From G965279335 sp965279285 (GTDB taxonomy: Bacteria; Pseudomonadota; Gammaproteobacteria; DSM-16500), in assembly GCA_965279285.1 (NCBI GenBank), contig OZ257147.1, positions 633,421-697,420 on the forward strand: DNA of 64,000 nucleotides, written 5' to 3'. This document shows, in pieces, positions 38,201-47,400 of the stretch (position 1 is the stretch's first letter; every line of letters begins with the position of its first letter). The position numbers and the translations under genes are program-made. Below the pieces are notes generated by a model. The model searched no databases and was not told the DNA's origin. It worked only from the letters and a program-made list of their open reading frames with translations.

Positions 38201-40430
38201 TGCTAATTTACAAGGAATGCTTGGCGATGTTTACTATAATTTGGGCAATACAAAAGTTGCAATAGCTTTACTTGAAAATTCTTTGAATATTTTCAAGCGC
38301 AATTTTGGTGACGACCATTGGAGGGTAGCTCAAGCGTTAAATGATTATGCACTGATTTGCGGTGAGCTAGGCGATACAGAAAAAAAGAAAAACCTTCTTG
38401 AACAAGGTTTAAAGATTCAAGAAAAATATTATGGTTTTGATCATTGGAGAATAGTTATTACATTAACAAATCTTGCAGCCGCCTATGGTGATTTAGGCAA
38501 AGGAAATGTTGCAAATAGCTTGCTAGAACGGGCTTTGAAAGCTGGAGAGCAACATTATGGTATTCATTATCATAAACTTGCTAATATATTAATGAATATT
38601 GCAGCTAACTATGGTCAATTAGGTGAGACACAAAAAAAGAAAAATTGTTTATTGCGCACTATAGAAATTCAAACGCAACATTATGGTATTGGTGATTGGC
38701 GGCCAACAGATGCAAGGGCAGAGCTTGCAGCTGTTGACGATGAATTGGGTGATACTCAAATAGCAAAAAGTTTATTGCAAGATATTTTAAAAACCCAGGA
38801 GAAACATTATGGTTTTGATCACTGGAAGCTTGCGGGTACCATTTGTAAACTTGCCAACACTTTCGCAAAAGAAGATCCTAAAACTGCAAAAACATTTTAT
38901 GAGCGTGCTTTAAAGATTGAAGAACAACATTATGGTTATAACCATTGGCAAGTAGCTGCTACGTTAATGAATCTTGCAAATACTTATGGCGAACTGGGTG
39001 ATGAAACAACCAATCAATTACTACTCAAGAGAGCTTTGAAGATTCAAGAGAAACATTATGGATTAGATCATAGCGAGGTGGCGATAACTGTGCTTAATTT
39101 AGCTATGTCTTGTGCTGCAATAAAAGACTGGCCAAATGCTTATTTATTTGCTGATCGTGCTTGCCGTAGTTTTACCATAACTTACAAAAATTCTAATCAT
39201 CCTTATGTGCAAAAAGCCAGTAAATTATTACAGCAATTAACACAGTTTTTCTCATCTCAAGCACCACAATTATTGATGCGGTTAACGCAACATATTAATC
39301 AAGAACAGTTAATAAAGGCTTTGTGCAAATCTGAGATATTAGAGCTTTTAGAGAAACGAAGTTTTGCTAGTGTACGCCAATTATTTCAGTTACAACATGC
39401 TGATTATGACAACTATGAGCTGCATTTTGCTTTAGGGCAACAATATATTCACAAGCAAAATACGCTAGGAGCAATAAAACATTTCCAAATTTCTATGGAG
39501 CTTGCAAAACAAGCGGGTTGTGATAGGTCTGAATTAGCAAATATCCAGAATAATTTAGGAAGTCTTTATCATTGTTATGCTTGTGAACAGAAACCAATTA
39601 ATAATATTAGCGTAGTGCAAGATGCACTCAAGCAAAGTAATGACCATTTTAAGCAAAGCTTACAATTAGATCTCCACATCCAACATTTTACTGCGTATGC
39701 TAATTATTTGTTACAGCAGGATTGTATTGTAGAAGCAATACAACAATTAGAGAGAGTTTTAAACATAAATAAATTAGCAATGGCATCCGATGTGGCAACA
39801 GAACAATATCGAACACTTGAGCAAGATGGCAAATTGAATTATGGCGGTTTGGAATCTTTAACCTTGGACACAAGGTTACAAATGGAACTTGATTTTTGGC
39901 AAGAAATTGATATTAAAGCAACTACCTTCGCATATTATTTATTAATCACTGCTTATCACCAGCAAAATAATGTTGAAGCGGCACGCAAAATTGTGATGAA
40001 ATTTCAACAAATTGCCGTTAAAGAAAATGATCCGCTGACATTTTCTTTACTAGGACATACGCAACAATTAATTAAGGATTACACAAGTGCTGCAGCTAGT
40101 TATCAGCAAGCATTCAAGCTAATGCCGGGTTATATAGTTGCTGAACGGCAGTTAAAACAGTGTCAAGCTTTATTGAGTGCTTCGGTCGCTCAATCACAAT
40201 CTTCTCAAGCAGCGGCAGATGCTAAAGGTAGTGGTGATAGCAAATTAAGTCTAGCCAGCTTAGCTGCCATTTTTTCATCTGCTGCAACGGCAGCAGCACC
40301 TGCAGATCCGCAACCGTTAAATTCTGCAACAGCTGTAGCAAATTCAGTGCCTGTGGCTGCTTCTGACAATAAAGATGCGAAGGTTAATGCAAAAGTGGAT
40401 GGAGATAAAAAATCTGGAGTGCGTCGATAG
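32298..40430 (+). CDS. Giant STAND protein D: nucleotidyltransferase-like, dual NB-ARC, long TPR array, basic tail
   Basis: This protein has 2710 residues. Order: N-terminal helical region (MQRSPSTLT start); nucleotidyltransferase-like fold (G233-S234, GSLAREEITPYSDIEF); a 35-residue insert of a complete palindromic element (VGTLRFAHPT...VGWTKEHSDVST, about 640-668); NB-ARC 1 (P-loop 831-838); NB-ARC 2 (P-loop 1375-1382). About 13 regular TPRs follow from 1767 to 2267 with the repeated HYGxDHWxVA, NLAxxYGELGD and LLERALKI blocks. After the TPRs is a second helical domain (about 2330-2600; KATTFAYYLLITAYHQQNN, ENDPLTFSLLGH) shared only with protein F. The end is the Ala-rich segment and basic tail SDNKDAKVNAKVDGDKK. 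The start has AGGAGG at ideal spacing. Of the fully visible members, this has the longest regular TPR solenoid. Confidence 0.9.
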   Translation: MQRSPSTLTIESRPIKSPEYFRFREQLKTATELQQDVPLDIVINYLGPDLGLIDRLQRAAENTLLLAQDKTGSHQAYECILQMAFYYQAAWALAKRYQLANYYPAIVEQLKNLEQVFPKLAFEVVSLHDEKQMIIRDFQLHYQNNNQHKKTLLAIRDFAKKQLKIYQEQSNNSDLKMMTSGAAPKPVSMQAIYSNISQKIRTLFTAIISESIVQYQKLTGVYSPCAYSFIALGSLAREEITPYSDIEFGILIEDKLNDSINNKNKVYFRNLCRLINFKLLALAETPANFISKEFGEKVGALLGAEKHALIPKGFCFDAFIAGGYKNPLGKRDEKGELIFELIGTPSELADYQDEKHYGEKGKLVSELLLPGSLTQARLIISSQTNEQLLKQYEQKVSAYLNQRAKQLWGKPLDSSLNLTLYQARALELLVADIGRFRPKLGKQEEGGRSFAAKHDLYRLPNMMFDQLALYFNLTETNLWEQLNALASSTTAARPALFNAAATKNLARAIDRVTENRLAAYLALEEQAENAELTDDPEKALTGSLQQKVFYLPKEAVFDLYRTLIPFWYAMRSFRDSKGQDINVFNHPVFGNFYTKAPWVEANMQLLLQGHPQALELLLPELKKILASPSVTINVDEKNPVGTLRFAHPTNAPEKSLVGWTKEHSDVSTMRDSKVEQALIFYMAGQAYLESNSALTEVQDYLTRALTLFQNNNKILYSAEILHCYLGLSWGSWLQQNSASAKSHHAKALQLIQTQFGKGHPYYAECKKLDSYLQQKPGQIPNLKLPERIGNWHIPPDNQHFVGRTETLKKLTAHFKPAQAGMKICFLSTISGLGGIGKTQVALKFLHHSGHDYALRLWFRAEQEHTLLQDYIELAERFRLMAMGERLSKEEVIERVKKYLENNPDWLAVYDNATNYVSIKQFLPTRGGHVVITTRYSKETLNNELKNEKAINALTLEIDKFIPEEALQYLKEMTERSGVEEEQAMHALAKELDYLPLALAQAAAYIKRGGITIQDYRERYKTSQQYLLKNKLLPADSHSLPVATTWETTLRAIQEEEQNAGESPLALAVLQAMSYVYADQIPQSLLAQWLKVTHLVTEKDMQSQLKKVLDRLATYSMIQKNDSKNEIENTVSIHRLVQEVIRSRGLQQQVSGNLKLKFDEKTAEAKINSDAKSAVINYNKVDNKIAIPQPKSKSEEEKKKEQEKEVALDQAFHLKQQSKRIYQQSEQNIPSKPIDFKIAEDALRRSIAIYQQYKDSYAGELCDTFLDLALLLHAQGTNQSQQAAQKCLADAKQSLVRSYGKADAKQSRCKTVEWYLDAKRDNSIFAVKTYASFDTWQLPPNNNEFFVGRESLIEKLNQHCKPNQAYQMLVLSAVSGLGGVGKTQLAIYYLYHAKHQYNLRVWFRAENASLLLSDYRSFAKEFDLIPVDEKTPKEEIIGSVKRYLERHPDWLAVYDNAGSRDEIREFLPTKGGHLIVTTRRQEYDDVGIKVAVDVFTEQEAVAYLKKLTGITNQEKEMAELAKTLGYLPLAIGQAGAYIKKQKMTVQQYLNNFKQSAVKLLEAQQLALDNRSETVATTWNISLKAIEQDEEKNNEPHLSLPVLQAMAHLDPEDIPRDILEKWLRDQKLVVDTDFARLALDKVIGRLLDYSLIYVNIDNKTVSIHRLVQEVIRMGILSAISKPAEVLIIHKDRVILAENHISIIKFLDGLATSLSNNFVKSTQAIEDERRKKTLFPHAETLIQHYDQQKLLNAPPSFLLSVLLSYVAQVLSEQLGNASRAQGYQERALKISEQHHGPSHWKLAAPLLNLAINHGELGKEQEKRLLLERASEILEGHQGKYPPELINTITMSLANSYGALGDTKKRKFLLEILLEIFEAQYGVSHLAIVNLLTNLADVYGEFGRVDDAKCLLERALKILKQHYGANHWRVAKLLGSLATAYGELGDMQTKKQLIESAIAILKQQYGVDHWEVANLQGMLGDVYYNLGNTKVAIALLENSLNIFKRNFGDDHWRVAQALNDYALICGELGDTEKKKNLLEQGLKIQEKYYGFDHWRIVITLTNLAAAYGDLGKGNVANSLLERALKAGEQHYGIHYHKLANILMNIAANYGQLGETQKKKNCLLRTIEIQTQHYGIGDWRPTDARAELAAVDDELGDTQIAKSLLQDILKTQEKHYGFDHWKLAGTICKLANTFAKEDPKTAKTFYERALKIEEQHYGYNHWQVAATLMNLANTYGELGDETTNQLLLKRALKIQEKHYGLDHSEVAITVLNLAMSCAAIKDWPNAYLFADRACRSFTITYKNSNHPYVQKASKLLQQLTQFFSSQAPQLLMRLTQHINQEQLIKALCKSEILELLEKRSFASVRQLFQLQHADYDNYELHFALGQQYIHKQNTLGAIKHFQISMELAKQAGCDRSELANIQNNLGSLYHCYACEQKPINNISVVQDALKQSNDHFKQSLQLDLHIQHFTAYANYLLQQDCIVEAIQQLERVLNINKLAMASDVATEQYRTLEQDGKLNYGGLESLTLDTRLQMELDFWQEIDIKATTFAYYLLITAYHQQNNVEAARKIVMKFQQIAVKENDPLTFSLLGHTQQLIKDYTSAAASYQQAFKLMPGYIVAERQLKQCQALLSASVAQSQSSQAAADAKGSGDSKLSLASLAAIFSSAATAAAPADPQPLNSATAVANSVPVAASDNKDAKVNAKVDGDKKSGVRR
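34212..34301. repeat. Complete palindromic element inserted in frame in gene D
   Basis: The left arm GGTGGGCACGC...CCCACCCTACA and right arm TGTAGGGTGGACAAAG...GTGTCCACCA are imperfect inverted repeats around a 20-base centre. The right arm is a diverged form with GGACA for GGGCA. It is translated without a stop as VGTLRFAHPTN...SLVGWTKEHSDVST. Confidence 0.85.
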
Positions 40431-40459
40431 TACCAGTAAGGTTAAATGCTTGTGATTTG

Positions 40460-40481
40460 TTAAGTGATACGTTACACTTAA
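40460..40481. promoter_or_regulatory. Inverted-repeat operator upstream of higBA
   Basis: TTAAGTG-ATACGTTA-CACTTAA is a perfect 7-bp inverted repeat with an 8-base spacer ending four bases before the higB ATG. It is the expected place for HigA to bind and repress its own operon. Binding is inferred. Confidence 0.55.
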
Positions 40482-40484
40482 CGT

Positions 40485-40762
40485 ATGATCAAGTCATGGA
40501 ACCATAAGGATTAAAGATTTTTTTTGATACTGGCAATAAGTCAGGCATTACTGCTAACCATGAAAAACGGCTAAAAGTAATCTTACAACGACTGAATGCT
40601 GCGTCAAGCCCTGATGATATGAATACACCAGGCATGAAATTTCACAAATTAACGGGTAATTTGAAAGGTTTTTACTCGGTAACTGTTACTGGAAATTGGC
40701 GTGTTATTTTCAAATTTGATAGCACGAATGTAATCAATGTTAACTATATTGATTATCACTAA
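40485..40762 (+). pseudogene. higB: HigB-type toxin (RelE superfamily), frameshifted
   Basis: The ATG at 40485 encodes MIKSWNHK and then reaches a stop at 40512. If one base is restored in AAGGATTA, the frame continues as GLKIFFDTGNKSGI through RLKVILQRLNAASSPDDM, GMKFHKLTGNLKGFYSV and NWRVIFKFD to NVNYIDYH and a stop at 40760. This is a full 92-residue HigB mRNA interferase with the family's L-x-G-x-x-G-x-Y-S-x-x-x-x-x-N-W-R-x-x-F core and D-Y-H end. A one-base deletion therefore inactivates the toxin, unless the reading frame is recoded. It lies between giant genes D and E, directly before an intact antitoxin. Confidence 0.8.
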
Positions 40763-40780
40763 TCTCGGGAGAAAAAAACA

Positions 40781-41074
40781 ATGGCTATTATACATAATCC
40801 CCTACATCCGGGAGAAATTGTTAAAGATGAATTAATTGATGCTACGGGCATGAGCGTGACAGAAGCAGCCAAAAGATTAGGGGTATCTCGTACCGCTTTG
40901 TCTCGCCTTCTGAATGGGCATGCGGGAATCAGCCCTGAGATGGCATTACGGCTATCTAAATTTTTTAGTACTAGTATTGAGATGTGGATAACTATACAGG
41001 CTCAGTACGATACCTGGTTAATTAGCAAACAAAGCAACAAAATCAAAGTCAAACCACTTGATGAAGCTGCTTAA
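40781..41074 (+). CDS. higA: HigA-type antitoxin (Xre family)
   Basis: This 97-residue protein is a typical HigA: NPLHPGEIVKDELIDATGMSV opens the domain, TEAAKRLGVSRTALSRLLNG is the helix-turn-helix, and SPEMALRLSKFF with SIEMWITIQAQYD is the family's conserved end. It neutralises HigB by binding and represses the operon. The ribosome site is CGGGAG upstream of the ATG, 18 bases after the end of the toxin frame. With higB frameshifted it has no functional partner here. It could persist as an orphan repressor or protect against a related toxin elsewhere. Confidence 0.9.
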   Translation: MAIIHNPLHPGEIVKDELIDATGMSVTEAAKRLGVSRTALSRLLNGHAGISPEMALRLSKFFSTSIEMWITIQAQYDTWLISKQSNKIKVKPLDEAA

Positions 41075-41169
41075 GGTTATTCTAATCTTTTAGATTGGCA
41101 CTTTCAGACTTTAAGTGCGAATTTCTGTCTATGAATCTGCCTAAGTAACATTATTCTTAAGCGTTATTT

Positions 41170-41398
41170 TAGCTAAGAAACGAAATTATTAGCTGATAAG
41201 GCTTTGCATACGCTTTCAGAAATATTTTTAGCTACTGAAGATTATCAAAATACACAGCAACATTGTGAGCAAGCGTTAAACTCTGCAGCAGCGGCTGGTT
41301 CTGACAATAAAGATGCGAAAGTTAATGCAAAAGTGGATGGAGATAAAAAAATCGATAGTGCCAGTGAGTTAAATGGATGTTGTTGTGTTAATAGCTAA
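41170..41398 (+). pseudogene. Collapsed 3' remnant of a C-like giant gene
   Basis: The sequence matches gene C's 3' end: CGAAATTATT...GCTTTGCATACGCTTTCAGAAATA is translated HTLSEIFLATEDYQNTQQHC (C has RTLSEIFLATEDYKNAQQHC). It then jumps at GCAAGCGTTA straight to the tail (AAAAGSDNKDAKVNAKVDGDKK). In gene C the two parts are about 300 bases apart and each has a GCAAGCGTTA. A first jump occurs at the shared GGCTTTGC/AGCTTTGC. The remnant shows that a further array member stood here and was lost by deletions between short repeats. The ATG at 41204 allows 64 codons, but it is unlikely to matter. Confidence 0.75.
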
Positions 41399-41488
41399 AA
41401 AGTGGGATAGTAAAACGGCGCTTTATTTGATTTTGCTGTTTTCAGTCAGGATTAAGTTTGATCATTACATTTTCTGTTAGGAGGAAGT
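41399..41488 (+). repeat. Conserved intergenic spacer, type I leader (copy 2, shortened)
   Basis: This is the same leader as 32138-32297, but missing the middle of the hairpin: AAAACGGCGCTTTATTTGATT runs directly into TTGCTGTTTTCAGTCAGG. The ribosome site TAGGAGGAAGT and the start are unchanged. Loss of the long stem may change read-through into gene E. Confidence 0.75.
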
Positions 41489-44400
41489 ATGCAAAGGAAT
41501 CCATCAGCTTTAACTGTAGAGAATCGACCAATCAAATCTTCAGAGTATTTTCGTTTCCACGAACAACTGAAAACAGCCACTGAGCTACAGCAAGATGTTC
41601 CACTCGATATAGTCATCAATTATTTAGGCCCCGATTTAGGTCTGATCGATAGATTGCAAACAGTAGCAGAGTATACTTTGCAGTTGGCTGAAGGCCAGAA
41701 AGGGAGTCACCAAGCCTACGAGCACGTTTTGCAAACCGTTTTTTATTATCAAGCGATATTAGCGCTGAGTAAGCGTTATCAATTGGAATATTACCAACCG
41801 GTTATTGTTGAACAATTAAAAACTATGGAACGAATATTCCCCAAATTAGTTTTTGAAGAAGTTTCTGTGCATGATGAAAAACAGGTGGTTATTCAAGATT
41901 TTCAATTAAACTATCAAAATAATAATCCGCATAAAAAAGAATTAACCGCAATTCGCGATTTTGCCAAAAAACAATTAAAAATTTATCAAGAACAATCTCA
42001 TAATTCCGATTTAAAAATGATGACGAACGGCACTGCTCAAAAACCAGTTTCGATGCAGGCAATTTACCGCGATATCAGTCAAAAGATTAGAACCTTATTT
42101 ACCGCAATTATTTCCGAAAGCATTGTGCAGTATCAAAAACTCACCGGTGTTTATCCACCATGTGCTTATAGCTTTATTGCCTTAGGGTCTTTAGCAAGAG
42201 AAGAGATCACGCCATATTCAGATATAGAGTTTGGAATTTTAATCGAAGATAAATTAGATGACAGTATTAATAATAAAAACAAAGTTTATTTTCGTAATCT
42301 TTGTCGCTTAATCAATTTTAAATTATTAGCACTAGCTGAAACACCAGCCAGTTTTATCAGCAAAGAGTTTGGAGAAAATATTGGTGATTTATTAGGAGCA
42401 GAAAAACATGCTCTTATCCCGAAAGGGTTTTGTTTTGATGCGTTTGTAACAGGTGGATATAAAAATCCTTTGGGTAAACGTGATGAGAAAGGTGAGTTAG
42501 TTTTTGAATTGATTGGCACGCCAAGTGAATTAGCCGATTTTCAAGATGAAAAGCATTATGATGAAAAAGGAAAGTTGGTTAGTGAACCGCTGTTGCCAGG
42601 CTCTCTAACGCAAGCACGTTTAATTATTAGCAACCAAACAGATGAGCAACTATTAAAACAATATCACAAAAAAATATCTGCTTATCTCAGCCAGCCCGCT
42701 AAACAATTATGGGGAAAACCGCTTGATTCATCGCTAAATTTAACACTTTATCAAACGCGCGCATTGGAACTATTAGTCGCAGACATCGGCCGTTTTCGTC
42801 CGAAATTAGGTAAGCAAGAAGAAGGTGGCCGCTCGTTTGCTGCCAAGCATGATTTATATCGGTTACCGAATATGATGTTTGATCAGCTGGCCTTATATTT
42901 TAATTTAACGGAAACCAATTTATGGGAACAGTTAAATGCGCTAGCTAATAGCACAACAGCAATGCGTCCGGTTTTATTTAATCCGGCGGCTGCTAAAAAT
43001 CTAGTGCGTGCGATTAATCAAGTAACTGAATATCGTTTGGCAACATATTTAACGCTAGAAGAGCAAGCAGAAAGTGTTGAGTTGACGGACGATTTAGAAA
43101 AAGCTATGACAGTTTCTAATTCAAATGATTTAGCTCAAAAAGTTTTTTACTTACCAAAAGAGCCTGTATTCGATTTATATCGCACCTTAATTCCATTTTG
43201 GCATGCTATGCGTGGGTTTCGTGACAGTAAAGGACAAGATATTAATGGGTTTAATAATCCGGTATTTGGTAATTTTTATACTAAAGCATCATGGGTTGAG
43301 GCAAATATGCAATTATTACTGCAAGGTCATCCGCAGGCATTATCATTATTGCAGCCAGAGCTTAAAAAAATATTGGTATCGCCATCTGTGGCAATTAATG
43401 TTGATGAAAAGGATTCGGTGGGCACGCTGCGCTTTGCCCACCCTACAAATATTACAAATGCCAGGCGTGATTTAGAGGTAGAACAAGCTTTCATATTCTA
43501 CATGGCAGGGCAGGCGTATTTAGAAAGTAATTCAGCATTAATAGAAGCACAAGATTATTTAATACGTGCTTTAACTATTTTCCAAAATAACAATAAAATA
43601 ATTTATTCAGCTGAGATTTTAAATTGCTATCTAGGATTGTCATGGAGCAGTTGGCTACAACAAGATTCAACATCAGCGCAGTCACATTACGCTAAAGCTT
43701 TGCAACTCATACAAACGCAATTTGGTGAAGGTCATCCTTACTATGCTGAATGCAAAAAGCTTGATTTTTATTTACAACAAAAACCAGGCCAATTACCCAA
43801 TTTAAAATTACCAGAACGCATCGGCAATTGGCATATCCCGCCAGACAATAAACATTTTATCGGCCGTACCGAAACCCTCAAAAAATTAACCGCGCATTTT
43901 AAACCAGCACAAGCGGGTATGAAGATATGTTTTTTAAGCACAATTTCTGGTTTAGGCGGTATTGGTAAAACGCAAGTCGCCTTGAAATTTCTCCATCATT
44001 CAGGCCATGATTATGCCTTGCGTTTATGGTTTCGTGCTGAACAAGAGCACACTTTATTACAAGATTATATCGAATTAGCAGAACGCTTTCGCTTAATGGC
44101 GATGGGCGAAAGACTATCTGAAAAGGAAGTGATCAGTAAAGTCAGGAAGCATTTAGAAAATAATTCAGATTGGTTGGCAGTATATGATAACGCAACGGAT
44201 TATGCATCTATCAAACCATTTTTACCAACACGCGGTGGCCATGTGGTGATTACCACGCGACGTTCTAAAGAGACTTTAGAAAAAGAATTGAAAGCAGAGA
44301 AAAATATAGATGCAACCACATTAGAGATCGATAAATTTTCACCAGAAGAAGCGTTGGAATACTTAAAGTCAATGACAGAACGCGGTGGAGAAGAAGAACA

Positions 44401-47400
44401 AGCGATGAACGCGTTAGCCAAAGAGCTAGATTATTTACCGTTAGCCTTAGCTCAAGCAGCGGCCTATATTAAACGTCGTGGTATTACCACCCAAGATTAT
44501 CAGGAACGTTATAAAACAAGTCAGCAATATTTACTCAAAGATAAATTACTGCCAGCAGATAGTCACAGCCGTCCCGTTGCAACTACTTGGGAAGTTACCT
44601 TGCAAGCGATTCAAGAAGAAGAACAGAAAGCAGGAGAGCCACCATTAGCTCTCGCGGTATTGCAAGCCATAAGTTATCTGTATGCAGATCAAATTCCGCA
44701 AACGTTATTGGTTCAGTGGCTGAAAATTACCCACTTAACTGATGAGAAAGCAGCGCCAGCACAATTAAATAACGTGTTAGAGCGTTTAGCAGCTTACTCA
44801 ATGATTCACAAAAACAATTCAAAAATAGAACTTGAAAATACGGTGAGCATTCATCGTTTAGTACAAGAGGTGATTCGTAATCGCGGTTTATCGTTACCAA
44901 CAAAAGCCAATCCACAGTTGATAAAAGTTGATGATAAAAAGGCGGAAGTAAAAAAAACTCCTGTTCCTAAACCAATAACTGTTGGCGACAATAAAGTCGA
45001 TAGCAAAATAGCAGCAACATTATCCAAACCAAAAAGCGAAGAAGAAAAGAAGAAAGAACGAGAAAAAGAAATTGCTTTAGATAAAGCTTTTCATCTTAAA
45101 CAACAAAGTAAAAATATTTATCAGCAGGGCAAGCAAAGTGATTTTAAAGCAGTAGAAGCTACTCTACGTAAGTCGATCGAAATTTATCAACAATACAAAG
45201 ACAGTTATGCAGGGGAATTATGCGATGCATTATTAGATTTAGCTTTATTGTTGCACGCTCAAGGTAATGTGCAAAGCAAACAAGCAGCGCAAAAGTATTT
45301 AGCCGAAGCAAAACAATGTTTAGACAAACCCTATGGCAAAGCAGATGCCAAACAAAGCCGCTGTAAAACTGTAGAATGGTATCTCGATTCCAAACGCGAT
45401 AACAGTATTTTCGCAATTAAAACCTATGCCAGTTTTGATGCCTGGCAATTACCACTTAACAACGATGAATTCTTTGTGGGTCGCGAATCACTGATAGAAA
45501 AGCTCAATCAACATTGCAGACCTGATCAGGCGTATCAGATGTTGGTGCTGAGTGCCGTTTCAGGTTTAGGCGGTGTCGGTAAAACACAACTCGCTACTTA
45601 TTATCTTTATCATGCCAAACATCAATACAACTTGCGTGCGTGGTTTCGGGCAGAAAATTCTACTTTATTGCTCGCGGATTATCGAAACTTTGCTAAAGAT
45701 TTTGATCTCATTCCGCTCGATGAGAAAACACCGAAAAAAGAAGTTATCGCAGCAGTCAAACGTTACTTAGAACGCCATCCTGATTGGTTGGCGGTATATG
45801 ACAATGCGGGGAGTTATGAAGAAGTCAAAGAATTTTTACCCACTAAAGGCGGCCATTTAATCGTCACCACGCGTCGTCAAGAATATGACGATGTAGGCAT
45901 CAAAGTAGCAGTGGATGTCTTTTCTGAACCAGAAGCGCTTGCCTACTTAAAAAAATTAACGGGTATTCAAAACCAAGACCAGACAATGATTGAATTAGCT
46001 AAAACTTTAGGCTGTTTACCGTTAGCCATTGGACAAGCAGGTGCTTATATTAAAGAGCAAAATATTACTATTCAACACTATTTAAACGATTTTAAACAGA
46101 GTGCTGCAAAATTATTAGCAGCGAAAGAATTAGCATTAGATAATCGAAGTGAAACAGTAGCAACTACTTGGGATATCAGTTTAAGAGCGATTGAGCAAGA
46201 TGAAGAAAAAAATAACGAACCGCATTTAAGTCTCCCGATATTACAAGCGATGGCACACTTAAATGAACAGGATATTCAAAGAGATATTTTAGAAAAGTGG
46301 TTAGTAGATCAGAAAAAAGCACCAGACTCTATTGCGGCTAAACTTATATTAGATAAAGTTGTCGGCTACTTAAAGAATTATTCACTTATTTATGTTGATA
46401 TTAATCAGAAAACTGTAAGTATACATCAGTTGTTACAGGAGGTAATTCGCACGAAATTTTTATCTATATCTAGTGAAAAGGAGGTTGTGTATGTGATGCA
46501 CGAGGAGAAAGGGATCCAAGCCGATAATAAGATGGAAGTTTGTAAGTGCTTAGATTCTTTAGCGGTTAGTACAACAGAAGAGTTTGATCGTAAAACATTT
46601 GCATTAGAAAATGAGTTACGGCAAAAAGTTTTATTGCCACACCTTGAAAGATTGTTAGATCATTATGAAAATATTGCAACAATTAAACCCGCTACTAATA
46701 AAGAATTAGCATTATTACTATTAAATATTGGTAATGTTTTATTAAATCAAGGTCAAACTCGTATCGTCAAACAACACTATCAGCGAGCCTTACAAATTGG
46801 AAAAGCGCATTACGGTGCAAAAGCTCCTTTGGTGGCAAGAATATTAAATAGTCTTGCAAATGTTTATGGAGATTTAGGTGATGCAAAAACTCAAAAAATA
46901 TTGTTAGAAGAGGCATTGAACATCAAATATGAGCAATATGGTAAAGATCATTGGCAAGTGGCAATTACCTTAACAAATCTTGCTGATGCTTATGGTGATC
47001 TGGGTGATACAAAAAAGAAAATAGAACTACTGGAGCAAGCTTTGGTTATCGATGAGAGGCATTATGGTAAAAATCATGCAGAAGTGGCGATGACTCTTGT
47101 CAGTTTGGGTAGTGCTTATGGTGAGTTAGGCGATATGAAAAATATGAAAAAGAAGAAGGCCTTAGTACAGCGTGCATTAGACATTGAAGAAGCTTGTTAC
47201 GGTAAAGAGCATTGGCAAGTAGCTAAAACTCTGAATAGTCTTGCTATTGCTTTAGATGCATTAGGTGATGCTTCTAAGGCAAAAACTTTGCTAAAGCGGG
47301 CTTTAATTATTCAAAAAAAATACTACGGTGAAAAGCATTGGGAAACTGCGATTACCTTGTGTAATCTTGCTAATATTTTTGGAAGTTTGGCTGATCCCTT

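Noticed and set aside
41204..41398. A 64-codon gene after higA
   Set aside because: It is a collapsed fragment of a giant gene's 3' end without a ribosome site; treated as a remnant.
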